Below, piece after piece: positions 1-8,897 of a DNA stretch of 23,017 nt. The notes beneath the pieces were generated by a model, which saw only the letters and a program-made list of their open reading frames with translations, did not search any database and had not been told where the DNA came from. The DNA comes from a virus. Within the stretch, counting starts at the first letter, position 1. The number at the start of each line of letters is the position of its first letter. Where the stretch lies: IMG/VR virus record IMGVR_UViG_3300027896_000239, positions 1 to 23,017 of that record; one strand, given 5' to 3'. Both the position numbers and the translations under genes were made by a program.

Positions 1-1035
1 GATTATTATGGAAATCAAGAACTTGGAATTCCTCCATATTATGTACAAGTTAAATTTCCAGCTAATTATGACACATCTGGTTTAGATAGATGGTATCCGC
101 CATTGCTTGATGTTCATAATTTATCGTTACCACAAGTTGGTGAAGAAGTGTTAGTTATATTTGTAACATCTGGAGATAAAAGCATGGGATTTTGGATCTC
201 TAGATCTGATTGTCATCAAACTTTTTCGACAAACGCTTTTAAACATATGGATTTTAGTGCAGTAGATACAGACCAAAATACGTCTGCTGGTTTTCAAAAT
301 CAATTATATGGTTTTGGAAATACAAAAGATGACGTTATAGAAACTGCAGATGTTGAGCCCGAAATATTTTATCCTACACCTTATCTCAGAATGAAACCAG
401 GTGATGTATTTATGCATGGTAGATCTAATACACATGTTATAAATACATTTGATACAAAAAATTATAAAGGTGTTATTGACATATTAACAGAAATTGAAGA
501 ATCTAAAAAAGAATTTTATGAACAAGAATTTCATGTTAATAGTAATGGCGCAAGAGCTTTATTCACTACATTAAGTAATTTAGATAAAATTGTTATTTAT
601 GATGATTTAACAAAGAAATTTGAATCTGGTTTTGGTGATTCACAAGATGACTCATATGCATTGATACAAGCTAACCAAATAAGATTAATAGCACCAAATG
701 GAAATACTGTTAATCATATAATATTAGCAGAAAAATATAGGAATTGGTTATCAAAATTTATAAGTAATATAAACTCTATTTTAGTTGATATGACAAAACA
801 ATTGAAAGATTTAAATACTAGCTTTTATAGTTTTGAAACAGCTTTAAATTTGCATACTCATATTGCAGCAACAGGGCCAACTAGTGCTGTAATGCCTACT
901 CAAGTTAGTACAAATGATGTTCGTAATGCAATAAATCCATTAATTGATAGTATTAATAAACTAAATGACACAATGTATAAGAATTTAAATTCATTAAATG
1001 ATGATGCTTTTTCAAAAAATGTAGCAGCGAATTAA
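1..1035 (+). CDS. Baseplate central spike / hub protein, gp5/gpV-like OB-fold (5' partial)
   Basis: The reading frame is open from the first base, so the gene begins upstream; a TTG at 103 is internal, because coding character continues before it. The visible 344 residues open with an OB-fold-like stretch (YYVQVKFP, then RWYPP, then LPQVGEEVLVIF and a GDKSMGFW turn), the pattern of the OB domain in T4 gp5 and P2 gpV spike proteins. The C-terminal part has the HTHIAATGPTSAVMPTQ motif (about residues 285-301 of the fragment), typical of the end of such spike proteins, followed by a helical tail. No lysozyme domain is visible in this part. It would sit at the tip of the tail tube and help pierce the host envelope. 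The gp25-like and gp6-like genes downstream support a baseplate role. The fold assignment is inferred from motifs only. Confidence 0.8.
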   Translation, partial: DYYGNQELGIPPYYVQVKFPANYDTSGLDRWYPPLLDVHNLSLPQVGEEVLVIFVTSGDKSMGFWISRSDCHQTFSTNAFKHMDFSAVDTDQNTSAGFQNQLYGFGNTKDDVIETADVEPEIFYPTPYLRMKPGDVFMHGRSNTHVINTFDTKNYKGVIDILTEIEESKKEFYEQEFHVNSNGARALFTTLSNLDKIVIYDDLTKKFESGFGDSQDDSYALIQANQIRLIAPNGNTVNHIILAEKYRNWLSKFISNINSILVDMTKQLKDLNTSFYSFETALNLHTHIAATGPTSAVMPTQVSTNDVRNAINPLIDSINKLNDTMYKNLNSLNDDAFSKNVAAN

Positions 1036-1036
1036 T

Positions 1037-2074
1037 ATGTCAATACCAAATTTGCCAAATATTCCAAATATCCAAAAAGTTACTATTCCATCTTTGCATG
1101 GTCCGACTATAACAGCAGAAAAAATAAGTCTTGCTCCTATAGCTTTGCCACCTGTTAAATTACCAAATATTGATGTTCCAAAACCATCTGTGAGTTTACC
1201 AACAGTACCGCCGTTTCCAGCACCTCCGGCGTTGCCAGGTTCACCTATAAAAGACAAGTTAACTGCGTTAAGTGTTCCGTCACCTCCTGGTGTTTTTGCG
1301 ATTGGTGTTGTCATTGCAATGCTTGGAATGTTAGCCAAGATGACAATTGATCTTAAAAGTGCAAAAATAACAATTCCTGGTGCTGATGAATTTGGTGATC
1401 AATTCAAAGATTTAGCAACTCCTCCACCAGCTCCATTACCAGTGACATTACCTATTATAAAACAATTAAGTAATAGTTATAATGAAATTAATCAACCTGT
1501 ATTAGAAGCTTTAGTTAATGTTGATAGCGTTCCAACAAATTATACTTTTAATTTTAATGACACTAATGATTTTTCTAATAGTCTTGATACATATACTGGT
1601 GTTGTAAATGACGCGAGTGATACAACTATAAAAGCTACTGTGATTGATGAATTAGTAAATAAGAAATCTTATTATTATAGACTTTCTTTACAAAATGCTA
1701 ATGGTAATGCAGTTAGTGATACAAAAACTTTAACTTTTATTGGACAAGTTATTAAAGATATGCCATTAATACATTCTTTAAGTAATACATTTAACAAAAA
1801 TGGATTTCCTATATTTAACGCTAATGTTAATGTTAGTAGTGTACCGACAAGATACACTTTTGAAATTGGTAAAGTAGTTGATGATTTAAATCCAATTAAA
1901 CTTGTTGGTTTTGTAAACGCACACGATAATGTTGATATTAGTGCGACTTTAAATGATAAACAATCAGAAGAATTAATGTCTGGTGTTCAATATTTTTATG
2001 ATTTAAAATTAGAAAATATAAATGGATCTGAAGTAAGTCAAACATTGTCATTTATAGCTGGTGAGACTAAATAA
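1037..2074 (+). CDS. Proline-rich baseplate-region protein with two internal repeats
   Basis: I do not recognise a family. The start ATG follows the spike gene stop by one base, so the two are probably translated together. Residues 1-84 are very rich in proline and aliphatic residues. Residues 85-101 form a hydrophobic Gly/Ala/Val/Ile/Met segment that could be membrane-interacting or a buried helix. A second proline cluster (about 129-139) leads into two tandem repeats of roughly 95 residues (about 139-233 and 241-340). Each repeat begins P-x-I-x-x-LSN-x-x-N, continues VNV-x-SVPT-x-YTF, and ends with a Y-x-L-x-L-x-N-x-NG strand and a TL(T/S)F(I) strand. This resembles fibronectin-type or Ig-like beta-sandwich repeats. 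Its place between spike and gp25 suggests a virion part close to the spike, possibly a tape-end, spike-associated or host-envelope-contacting protein. That role is inference. Confidence 0.75.
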   Translation: MSIPNLPNIPNIQKVTIPSLHGPTITAEKISLAPIALPPVKLPNIDVPKPSVSLPTVPPFPAPPALPGSPIKDKLTALSVPSPPGVFAIGVVIAMLGMLAKMTIDLKSAKITIPGADEFGDQFKDLATPPPAPLPVTLPIIKQLSNSYNEINQPVLEALVNVDSVPTNYTFNFNDTNDFSNSLDTYTGVVNDASDTTIKATVIDELVNKKSYYYRLSLQNANGNAVSDTKTLTFIGQVIKDMPLIHSLSNTFNKNGFPIFNANVNVSSVPTRYTFEIGKVVDDLNPIKLVGFVNAHDNVDISATLNDKQSEELMSGVQYFYDLKLENINGSEVSQTLSFIAGETK

Positions 2075-2088
2075 TATTGGAGATGTAA

Positions 2089-2478
2089 ATGCTTAGTGCT
2101 CCTCAAATAAATTTTAAATTACCTTTAAATGTTGGTAATTTAGGTGCTTTTGAAATGAATGATAACACAAAAGATGCTGTTAGAGAGAATTTAAAACTTA
2201 CTATATTAACAACAAAAGGTGAAAGAGTTATAAATGATGTAGGATCTAAGTATAACTTTGATGTTTTTACTCAGACAAAAGAAGAAGTGCAAACAGCTAT
2301 TATAAGCCATACTAATGAAATAATTAATACATATTTTCCTTTTTTACAAATAGATAGTTTAGACGTTTTTACTCAAGATGATAATAATGCTATAGAAGAC
2401 AATCAAGTTTATGTTAAGCTTATATACTCATTTAAAGGTATAGAAGGCTTTTCAGATCAAATAAATTTTGCGATTTAA
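2089..2478 (+). CDS. Baseplate wedge protein, gp25/gpW-like
   Basis: This 129-residue protein fits the GPW/gp25 family in size and pattern. After a short lead it shows AVRENLKLTILTTKGERVINDVGSKY (about residues 23-48), the family's hallmark of a helix followed by L-x-T-x-(K/R)GER and an invariant glycine. The helix TAIISHTNEIINTYFPFLQI follows, and a closing beta strand ends KLIYSF. Members sit at the baseplate rim against the first sheath ring and help start sheath assembly. A GGAG Shine-Dalgarno lies about 10 bases before the ATG. The next gene is the gp6/J-like partner, the usual order in contractile tails. Family assignment is confident; the location is known for the family, not shown here. 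Confidence 0.9.
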   Translation: MLSAPQINFKLPLNVGNLGAFEMNDNTKDAVRENLKLTILTTKGERVINDVGSKYNFDVFTQTKEEVQTAIISHTNEIINTYFPFLQIDSLDVFTQDDNNAIEDNQVYVKLIYSFKGIEGFSDQINFAI

Positions 2479-2492
2479 TATAGAGAAAATAA

Positions 2493-4295
2493 ATGGCAAC
2501 ACAATCAGAATTAAAAAGAATTGCAGATATAAAATATATAGCTAGAGATTTTGATACTTTAGTAACTGTTTTGAAGAATCATTTAAAATATCAATTTCCA
2601 GATAGTTATAAAGATTTTTCTGACACTTCTAGTGGTATAGCATTTCTTGAATTAGTAGCTTATGTTGGTGATATATTAAATTTTTATATAGATAAACAAT
2701 TTAATGAATTATTTTTAAGTACTGCACAAGAAAGAAAAAATTTAGTTGCAGTTGCTAAAAATTTAGGTTATCAAATAAGAGGAAAAAGTGCATCTAATGC
2801 TCAATTAAATGCTACAGTAACATATCCAGCGACTGGTTCTGATACTGCTAATTTAGAGTTTGTAGTTTTAAAGGGATCACAAGTAACAACATCTAATGGA
2901 GTAAAATTTGAAATAGTTAATGATATAGATTTTTCTTCTACGTCTAATAGAACTGTTTCAGTAAATGGTGCTAATACAACAGTAAGTATAACTGGGAATA
3001 CTGCTGTAAATGGTGAAACAAAACAAATATTAGTTGATGTACAAGATCCAGTTTCTTTTTATAAGATAACATTGCCAGATCAAGATGTACTTGAAATAAC
3101 TTCTGTAACTTCTTCTGATTCTAATACTTGGTATCAAGTAGATTATCTTGCACAAGAAAATCAATATCATGGAGTTCAGAATGATTATTCTACTAGTTCT
3201 TCCGTACCTTTTATTTTAACATTAAGAAAAGTACCAAGACGATTTATAATAGAAAAAAATGAAAATAATATAACAACTTTGACTTTTGGATCAGGAACTA
3301 TATCTACTTCAGATGATGATTTTATTCCGAATCCTTCTGACTTTTTGTTGCCTTATACAATACGTGGTATAGAAGATGGCTTCACTATACCAGATATTGA
3401 TCCAGAGAATTTTTTGAATACGGGTACTTTAGGCGCTGCTCCAAATCATACTACTATGACGATAAAATATAGAACTGGTGGTGGGTTAGCATCTAATGTA
3501 GCTTCTAATGCTATACAATATTTTAGCAACTTACAGTATAGGTTTGTTATTAGTACGTCATTATCTGCATCTCAAAGAAATAGAGCTATAAGTTCTTTAT
3601 CTATAAAGAATCCTTATCCTGCAATTGGTGGACAAGATGAAGAAACAAACGAAGAAATAAGGCAATATGCTTCAAAATCATTTGCTGCTCAAAATAGAGT
3701 TGTAACAATACAAGATTATATTGTTAGATCTATGACTATGCCATCTCAATTTGGTGCACCATTTAGAGTACAAGCTAGAAGAGATTTTAATAGTGATTTT
3801 GGTATACAAATAATAGTTATAGGAAGAGCTCTTGACGGAACATTATGTAAGACTCAAGACCAATTAAAAATAAATTTAGGTAATTATTTGTCTAAATTTA
3901 AACCAATATCTGATAGTCTAAATATAACAGATGCAAATATAATTAATTTAAGAGTATCATTTGGTATAGTAGTAAATACTGCGTATAATAGAGATCTTGT
4001 TTTAGGAAACTGTTTGATAATGTTAAAAGATTATTTTAAAATTGATAATTGGCAAATGGGAGAATCTATAGTGTTATCAGATATAAGTTCTGAGTTGATG
4101 AGAATACAAGGAGTCATGTCTGTAACGAATATTGGAATAGATAATTTAGTAGATATTTTTAACGGAAATACATATTCTAGTTATAATTTTTCTATAGCTG
4201 GTCATATGAAAAATAATATTTTAACTTGTGATCAAGATGAAATTTTTGAAGTAAAATATCCAGATCTTGATTTGATCGGTGGAATTGTTAGTTAA
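2493..4295 (+). CDS. Baseplate wedge protein, gp6/J-like
   Basis: This 600-residue protein begins with the N-terminal pattern of T4 gp6-like wedge proteins: IARDFDTLVTVLKNHL, then SSGIAFLELVAYVGDILNFYID, then NELFLSTAQERKNLVAVAKNLGY (about residues 16-94). The central part is beta-rich, with a FGSGT-like turn near residue 270. The later PYPAIGGQDEETNEEIRQYA (about 371-390) and RVVTIQDYIVRS segments are the conserved core of baseplate J-like proteins. The protein dimerises around the baseplate to form the ring that fires sheath contraction, as known for the family. It follows the gp25-like gene by 14 bases, with a weak GAG Shine-Dalgarno. I see no truncation; the length is close to that of T4 gp6. 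Confidence 0.9.
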   Translation: MATQSELKRIADIKYIARDFDTLVTVLKNHLKYQFPDSYKDFSDTSSGIAFLELVAYVGDILNFYIDKQFNELFLSTAQERKNLVAVAKNLGYQIRGKSASNAQLNATVTYPATGSDTANLEFVVLKGSQVTTSNGVKFEIVNDIDFSSTSNRTVSVNGANTTVSITGNTAVNGETKQILVDVQDPVSFYKITLPDQDVLEITSVTSSDSNTWYQVDYLAQENQYHGVQNDYSTSSSVPFILTLRKVPRRFIIEKNENNITTLTFGSGTISTSDDDFIPNPSDFLLPYTIRGIEDGFTIPDIDPENFLNTGTLGAAPNHTTMTIKYRTGGGLASNVASNAIQYFSNLQYRFVISTSLSASQRNRAISSLSIKNPYPAIGGQDEETNEEIRQYASKSFAAQNRVVTIQDYIVRSMTMPSQFGAPFRVQARRDFNSDFGIQIIVIGRALDGTLCKTQDQLKINLGNYLSKFKPISDSLNITDANIINLRVSFGIVVNTAYNRDLVLGNCLIMLKDYFKIDNWQMGESIVLSDISSELMRIQGVMSVTNIGIDNLVDIFNGNTYSSYNFSIAGHMKNNILTCDQDEIFEVKYPDLDLIGGIVS

Positions 4296-4310
4296 TAATG
4301 GAGAATAAGA

Positions 4311-5732
4311 ATGGGAATATATAGAATCCCACTTTCTGGCGATACTTTTATAACACAAGAATATCTTTCTGGAAATGCTGGAAAGGATCCTGTTTTAGAT
4401 GTGGGTGTTAAATATACTATAATTGACGATAGTAGATATATTCAAAGAATACTAGGTATAATCGATTTAAGTAATAATAGTGATTTACAAGCTAAAATAA
4501 ACGATAGTTCTATTCCAAATCCAGTTGTTGATAGTACTGTTACTGCAATGTTAAAAATGTTTAATGTTGTTCGTGGACAAACACAAGCAAAAAGTTTTTC
4601 ATTAGACGTTTTTCCATTAACTAGTGAATGGAATGAGGGTTCTGGATATGGTTTTAATGACGACAATGCATTATATATAACTGGATATGCTAATTATGTT
4701 TCTAGAAAATCTGGTTTGAATTGGACTGTTAGCGGTGGAGATTATTTAATTGATTCTAATTCTGCGACTCAATCATTTGATACAGGCAGTGAAGATTTAT
4801 CTGTTGATATAACAAATATGTTAAAGAATTGGTTGTCTGGTGCTTCTGCTAATTATGGTTTTCTAATTAAAATGAAAGATATTTATGAGGGTCCTTCTTA
4901 TTCGGCATCAGTTGATCAATATAGAAAAAGTTTCTTTGGCAAAGAAACGAGATTAATGAAGTGGCCAAGAGTAGAATTAACGTGGAATGATCAAATAAAA
5001 GATTATAGGAATATCTTTAATATTGGTGGAAGTGGATATCTATATTTTTATAATATAATTAATGGTGCATATGTAGATTTAGCTAATAATGGCGACTTTC
5101 CTGGGAGTGTTGCTATTGAGGGTGTCACATCTACTACATCTAATTCTTGGGTGACTGTAAGTAGTAATCTTACTTCTTTAGTTGGAACAAGAGTTAAACG
5201 TGGCATTTATAGAGTCACCATTCCTCATTTACCATATGTTTTATGGAACACATATAAATTATTTAGAGATAAATGGACAATAACTAGTGAAGTTAGTTTT
5301 ATTTCTTCATCTGCTGTTTCTAATATAAATGTCATTAGTCCTTTTGCTTTTAATACTTATACAGATGTTTATTATAATGATTATAAACTTAATTTAAGAA
5401 ATTTTTCTAATGAATATGAAAAAGGAGCAAAGTTAATAATTAGATTATTTTTGAAAGATTTATCAAAAACATATCAAACACTGACTGCTTCAAGTTCTGC
5501 TTTTATTTCTGAAGTTACTGATAATGGTTATTATAGAATATTAACAGATAAAGAAGAGATAGATATAGATTGGCAACCATTAGATTTTGATAAAAATGGA
5601 AATTTCTTTACATTAGATACTGCTAATTTAACGAAAGATTATAATTATAAAATAGATTTTAAATTAAATATAAAAGGACAAATTTTGTATTTTGATGGTG
5701 ATAACATATCATCTAATTTTAGAGTAATATAA
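4311..5732 (+). CDS. DNRLRE-like structural protein of the baseplate block
   Basis: The first roughly 235 of 473 residues resemble a DNRLRE-type beta-sandwich. The sequence starts with a DTFITQEYLSGNAGKDP strand pair, continues through RILGIIDLS and the FPLTSEWNEGSGYGF stretch, and then shows DLSVDITNMLKNWLSG followed by NYGFLIKM, the characteristic 'VD(I/V)T..V..W..G..NYGF' signature. The segment ends MKWPRVELTWND. The rest is beta-rich and unassigned. DNRLRE domains are usually found on surface proteins, so in a phage baseplate this may be a wedge-associated or arm protein. It lies between the gp6-like and tail-protein-I-like genes, where T4 has gp7 and P2 has gpI. A GGAG Shine-Dalgarno precedes the ATG, and the stop overlaps the next start by one base (TAATG). 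Confidence 0.7.
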   Translation: MGIYRIPLSGDTFITQEYLSGNAGKDPVLDVGVKYTIIDDSRYIQRILGIIDLSNNSDLQAKINDSSIPNPVVDSTVTAMLKMFNVVRGQTQAKSFSLDVFPLTSEWNEGSGYGFNDDNALYITGYANYVSRKSGLNWTVSGGDYLIDSNSATQSFDTGSEDLSVDITNMLKNWLSGASANYGFLIKMKDIYEGPSYSASVDQYRKSFFGKETRLMKWPRVELTWNDQIKDYRNIFNIGGSGYLYFYNIINGAYVDLANNGDFPGSVAIEGVTSTTSNSWVTVSSNLTSLVGTRVKRGIYRVTIPHLPYVLWNTYKLFRDKWTITSEVSFISSSAVSNINVISPFAFNTYTDVYYNDYKLNLRNFSNEYEKGAKLIIRLFLKDLSKTYQTLTASSSAFISEVTDNGYYRILTDKEEIDIDWQPLDFDKNGNFFTLDTANLTKDYNYKIDFKLNIKGQILYFDGDNISSNFRVI

Positions 5733-8700
5733 TGGCTAATAGCACTACTGGATCTTTTTCTGGTAATTTTCGTAATTTAAATGAGTTATATAGATCATTT
5801 TTAGACGCTCAAACTTTGAGTTCTTATCTTGCTAACTCTTCTATGAGCGCTGATAAGTCTGCAAAACCATTAGTTAACTATAGTAATTTTAAAGAACATA
5901 TATTCTTTGATAAAGCTATAAGAAAATTAGAATCTGCTTTTAATAAAATCTTTAATAATTATCCTATAGGTATATCTGCTACACCAGTCGCATCATTAAC
6001 AGGTAAAGATGTTGCTGCTGTAAATTTATTCTTAAATGATTGTACTGATTTTGAAAAATATGTTGTAAATTATTTAGGTGGAGCAATATCAGAAGTAACA
6101 AATCAAAAACCTACAGTCACAGCAGCTGCAATTGTTAATGGTGTAACTAATCCATTAATAGTTATCTATAGAAATCTAAATAATTCAATATCTGGTTCTC
6201 AAGCTACATTAACGTCTAATCTGTATAACATGGCATTAAATTTTGATAATGGTTTTAATGCTATACAGAACATATCACTAACAGCAGATCATGATATTGC
6301 TTATATTAATAATGATGAAGAAATCATAAGTAGAATATTACCAAGCGCTGTATCAGAAAGAATATCTAGATCACATGATTTTACGGAATTAATTCCAGAT
6401 GCGTATTTTTATAACGATATCGATAATAATTTAGAACGTTATCTTGCTGTAATGGGAAGAACTTTTGATGAAATTAAATTATATATTGATGAATTAGTTA
6501 ATCTAAATACAATATCGTGGGACAAATATCATAGAACACCAGAAGGCTTATTTCAAACATTATTAGCTAAACAATATGGTGTTGATATAATATCTAATAC
6601 ATTAAACGAACAAATTAATTCTTATTTAAGATCTGTAAATAATAAATTACCATCATATAAAGTAGCAAATGTAATCTTTAATAGAATACTAAATAATTTA
6701 ATATTCTTATTAAAAAGAAAAGGCACTAAAGAAGCTCTACAATCTATTATAAGGATATTTGGACTTCCAACAGATTATATTACTTTAAATAATTATGAAT
6801 ATTATGGTGAAGAGCAAGTAAGAAATAAAGTAGATTTTGTTAATACTAGAGTGTTAGATAGTAATACAACTAGTGGTAAAATAATATTTGATCCGCCTTT
6901 GTCTAGTTATTTTGCATTTCCTGGTGATTTTACAATAGAGGCTAGAGTAACTTTAACTGGTGCTTATAATCAACCTAATAGTGGTATAATATTTTGGTAT
7001 GGCAATTCTACAAGTGGATATCATTTAGCTTATAAAGATGGTCAATTTTTCTTTAGAGTTAATGATATCACAGTTAAAACTTCAACAGCAGATGCTACAA
7101 CAGTTGCCAATGCGATGCAATCTGGTTGGGTTAATGTATTTGGTGAACGATATCAAAATTTAGCTACTGTATATGCTTCTTGGATTGACACAACTGTCAC
7201 AACTGGTACTTTGAATACTGTGCAGTCTAGTGGTGCTGACTATGTTGATACAGTCATCCTTAGTGGAGTAACAAGTTGTTTATCTGGTTTTATGTTGGGC
7301 TCATCTGGCGGAGCTAGTGCTTTTATTGGCTTTTTGCAAGAAGTAAAAGGTTTTACAGTTCCTTTATCTGACACAGACAGATATGAACACACAAAGAATT
7401 TTGAAAGTGTTTCTGTTACTAATACTTCTAGTGGTTCTGCTTCGTCTTTACGTTTTTGTTTCAAATTAAAAGAAAATAAAACTATTATTGATCCTTATAA
7501 TTATATCATAGATAGTAGTGGAAATTCTGTTACTGGTCACTTTAATAGTTCTTTATCTGGTTTTAATCCTTATGCATTATATGAATTAGAAAGAAAAGAA
7601 ACTGAGTATTCTACTTTCGGTGGTTTTGTTGATGACAATATGGAATTTACTATTAATGATCCAACTACAAATAGTAAAGTTGTCAATAAAGGTGTAATTG
7701 TGATGTCGTTTGCTCCTATAGAAGCTGTTAATAGAGATATAGAAAATGTTTTAGGCAATTTTAATTTAGGAAATTTAATAGCAGATCCAAGAAACTTTTT
7801 AAGTTCTGCATCTGGATATGATTATTATCCTGCTATGATTGCTACAGCTGATAATGTATTTAGAAGATATAATAATAGTAGATTAAATTTTAATTCATAT
7901 ATAAAAGCTATAGATGAATTTAGTCCTGTTGTGCAAGCTTTAATACAAATTGCAGATCAATTTATACCAGCTAGGTCTAAACTTGTTTCTAAAGGTACAT
8001 TCATTGAGTCTCATATTTTAGAAAGAAATAGGAATAAACAATCAAATCTTAATTATATTTCTGAAGATGACGCTACGACTGCTACAGCAAAGCAATTACA
8101 ACAGTTTTATGAAGATGAAACGCTTGATAGTCTGTTTGATTTGATAAACGATCCAATATCATCTCAATATTGGGATGATCCTGTTAGAGAATGTTTAGTT
8201 AGAGCATTAAATAATCCTTTAACATCTATAGATAACATAAATAATGCAATTGGTTTAAATTCGATTGATATGATATTTGATTCTTCAAGTTATTTTGCAT
8301 TTACTGGTGATACATCTATATATATTAGTAGTTCTGGATTTGGTAACTCTAAAAATGTTGTTTATAAATTAAGTCAAAATAATTTTATTTTACCATATAT
8401 ACAAGAAATTGCTAATCCAAAAGATGTCGCTATATTATTTACAACAAATAGAAATGTTATAGAAAATTCATTTTCGTTATCTGCTCAAGAAGATAGATTA
8501 ACTATAACTGGAAATGCTAAACTAATTAGAACTAATACTGGTAAGGTTATTACTTCTCAGAACAATACATTTAGATTAGAATTTCCAAATGATAATGGTT
8601 TCAATCTTATATCTTTAACTGCAAATGGAACAACTTTAAATGGTTTATATTCTGAACATATTTTAAATAGTAAAGCTGGTATTGATTTTAAGATTACTAG

Positions 8701-8863
8701 TAATGAATGGGATACATCTAGAGGTATCCAAAATTTAAGGATAGTAAATTTAATAAGTGGTAATTCACAAGAATTTCCATTAATAATATTAGCCACTACA
8801 GCAGATGCTGCTAATCTTGCTGGAGGTCAGTTAGTTATAAAAGTTGGAAAAGCAGTTGTTTAA
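5732..8863 (+). CDS. Large baseplate wedge protein: tail-protein-I-like with LamG-like insertion
   Basis: This is the largest protein of the window, 1043 residues. Residues about 205-350 match the tail protein I pattern. A DxxxLERYLAVMGRTFDEIK helix is followed by FQTLLAKQYGVD and the marker KRKGTKEALQSIIRIFGLP (328-346). Residues about 385-550 look like an inserted LamG/concanavalin-like sandwich: FAFPGDFTIEARVTLTG, then SGYHLAYKDGQFFFRVND, ending FIGFLQEVKGFTVPL. After it comes FSPVVQALIQIADQFIPARSKL (about 728-749), with a helix containing LERNR, as seen in wedge proteins that attach fibres. A further beta-rich C-terminal region is unassigned. Position and motifs suggest a gp7/gpI-type wedge arm linking baseplate to fibres. 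Translation is probably coupled to the previous gene through TAATG. Confidence 0.75.
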   Translation: MANSTTGSFSGNFRNLNELYRSFLDAQTLSSYLANSSMSADKSAKPLVNYSNFKEHIFFDKAIRKLESAFNKIFNNYPIGISATPVASLTGKDVAAVNLFLNDCTDFEKYVVNYLGGAISEVTNQKPTVTAAAIVNGVTNPLIVIYRNLNNSISGSQATLTSNLYNMALNFDNGFNAIQNISLTADHDIAYINNDEEIISRILPSAVSERISRSHDFTELIPDAYFYNDIDNNLERYLAVMGRTFDEIKLYIDELVNLNTISWDKYHRTPEGLFQTLLAKQYGVDIISNTLNEQINSYLRSVNNKLPSYKVANVIFNRILNNLIFLLKRKGTKEALQSIIRIFGLPTDYITLNNYEYYGEEQVRNKVDFVNTRVLDSNTTSGKIIFDPPLSSYFAFPGDFTIEARVTLTGAYNQPNSGIIFWYGNSTSGYHLAYKDGQFFFRVNDITVKTSTADATTVANAMQSGWVNVFGERYQNLATVYASWIDTTVTTGTLNTVQSSGADYVDTVILSGVTSCLSGFMLGSSGGASAFIGFLQEVKGFTVPLSDTDRYEHTKNFESVSVTNTSSGSASSLRFCFKLKENKTIIDPYNYIIDSSGNSVTGHFNSSLSGFNPYALYELERKETEYSTFGGFVDDNMEFTINDPTTNSKVVNKGVIVMSFAPIEAVNRDIENVLGNFNLGNLIADPRNFLSSASGYDYYPAMIATADNVFRRYNNSRLNFNSYIKAIDEFSPVVQALIQIADQFIPARSKLVSKGTFIESHILERNRNKQSNLNYISEDDATTATAKQLQQFYEDETLDSLFDLINDPISSQYWDDPVRECLVRALNNPLTSIDNINNAIGLNSIDMIFDSSSYFAFTGDTSIYISSSGFGNSKNVVYKLSQNNFILPYIQEIANPKDVAILFTTNRNVIENSFSLSAQEDRLTITGNAKLIRTNTGKVITSQNNTFRLEFPNDNGFNLISLTANGTTLNGLYSEHILNSKAGIDFKITSNEWDTSRGIQNLRIVNLISGNSQEFPLIILATTADAANLAGGQLVIKVGKAVV

Positions 8864-8878
8864 TATTTATTATAAATA
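8864..8878 (+). promoter_or_regulatory. AT-only palindrome containing a TATAAATA late-promoter-like octamer
   Basis: Right after the stop of the wedge gene there is a 7-bp inverted repeat with a one-base centre, TATTTAT-T-ATAAATA. Bases 8871-8878 read TATAAATA, the octamer of T4-type late promoters. It lies about 20 bases before the next start and just ahead of an AGGAG Shine-Dalgarno at 8885. In DNA this AT-rich such an octamer can arise by chance, no sigma-gp55-like gene is visible, and the leader would be very short. This is a weak candidate. Confidence 0.2.
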
Positions 8879-8897
8879 AATAATAGGAGTACGAAAA

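Noticed and set aside
103-1035. TTG at 103 as the true start of the spike gene
   Set aside because: The frame is open to base 1 and the preceding residues (IPPYYVQVKFP...RWYPP) belong to the OB-fold, so the gene starts outside the window.
1012-1338. Minus-strand ORF of 108 residues over the proline-rich gene
   Set aside because: It is a shadow of the proline-rich coding sequence; the + strand gene has repeats and gene context. The other minus-strand ORFs were rejected likewise.
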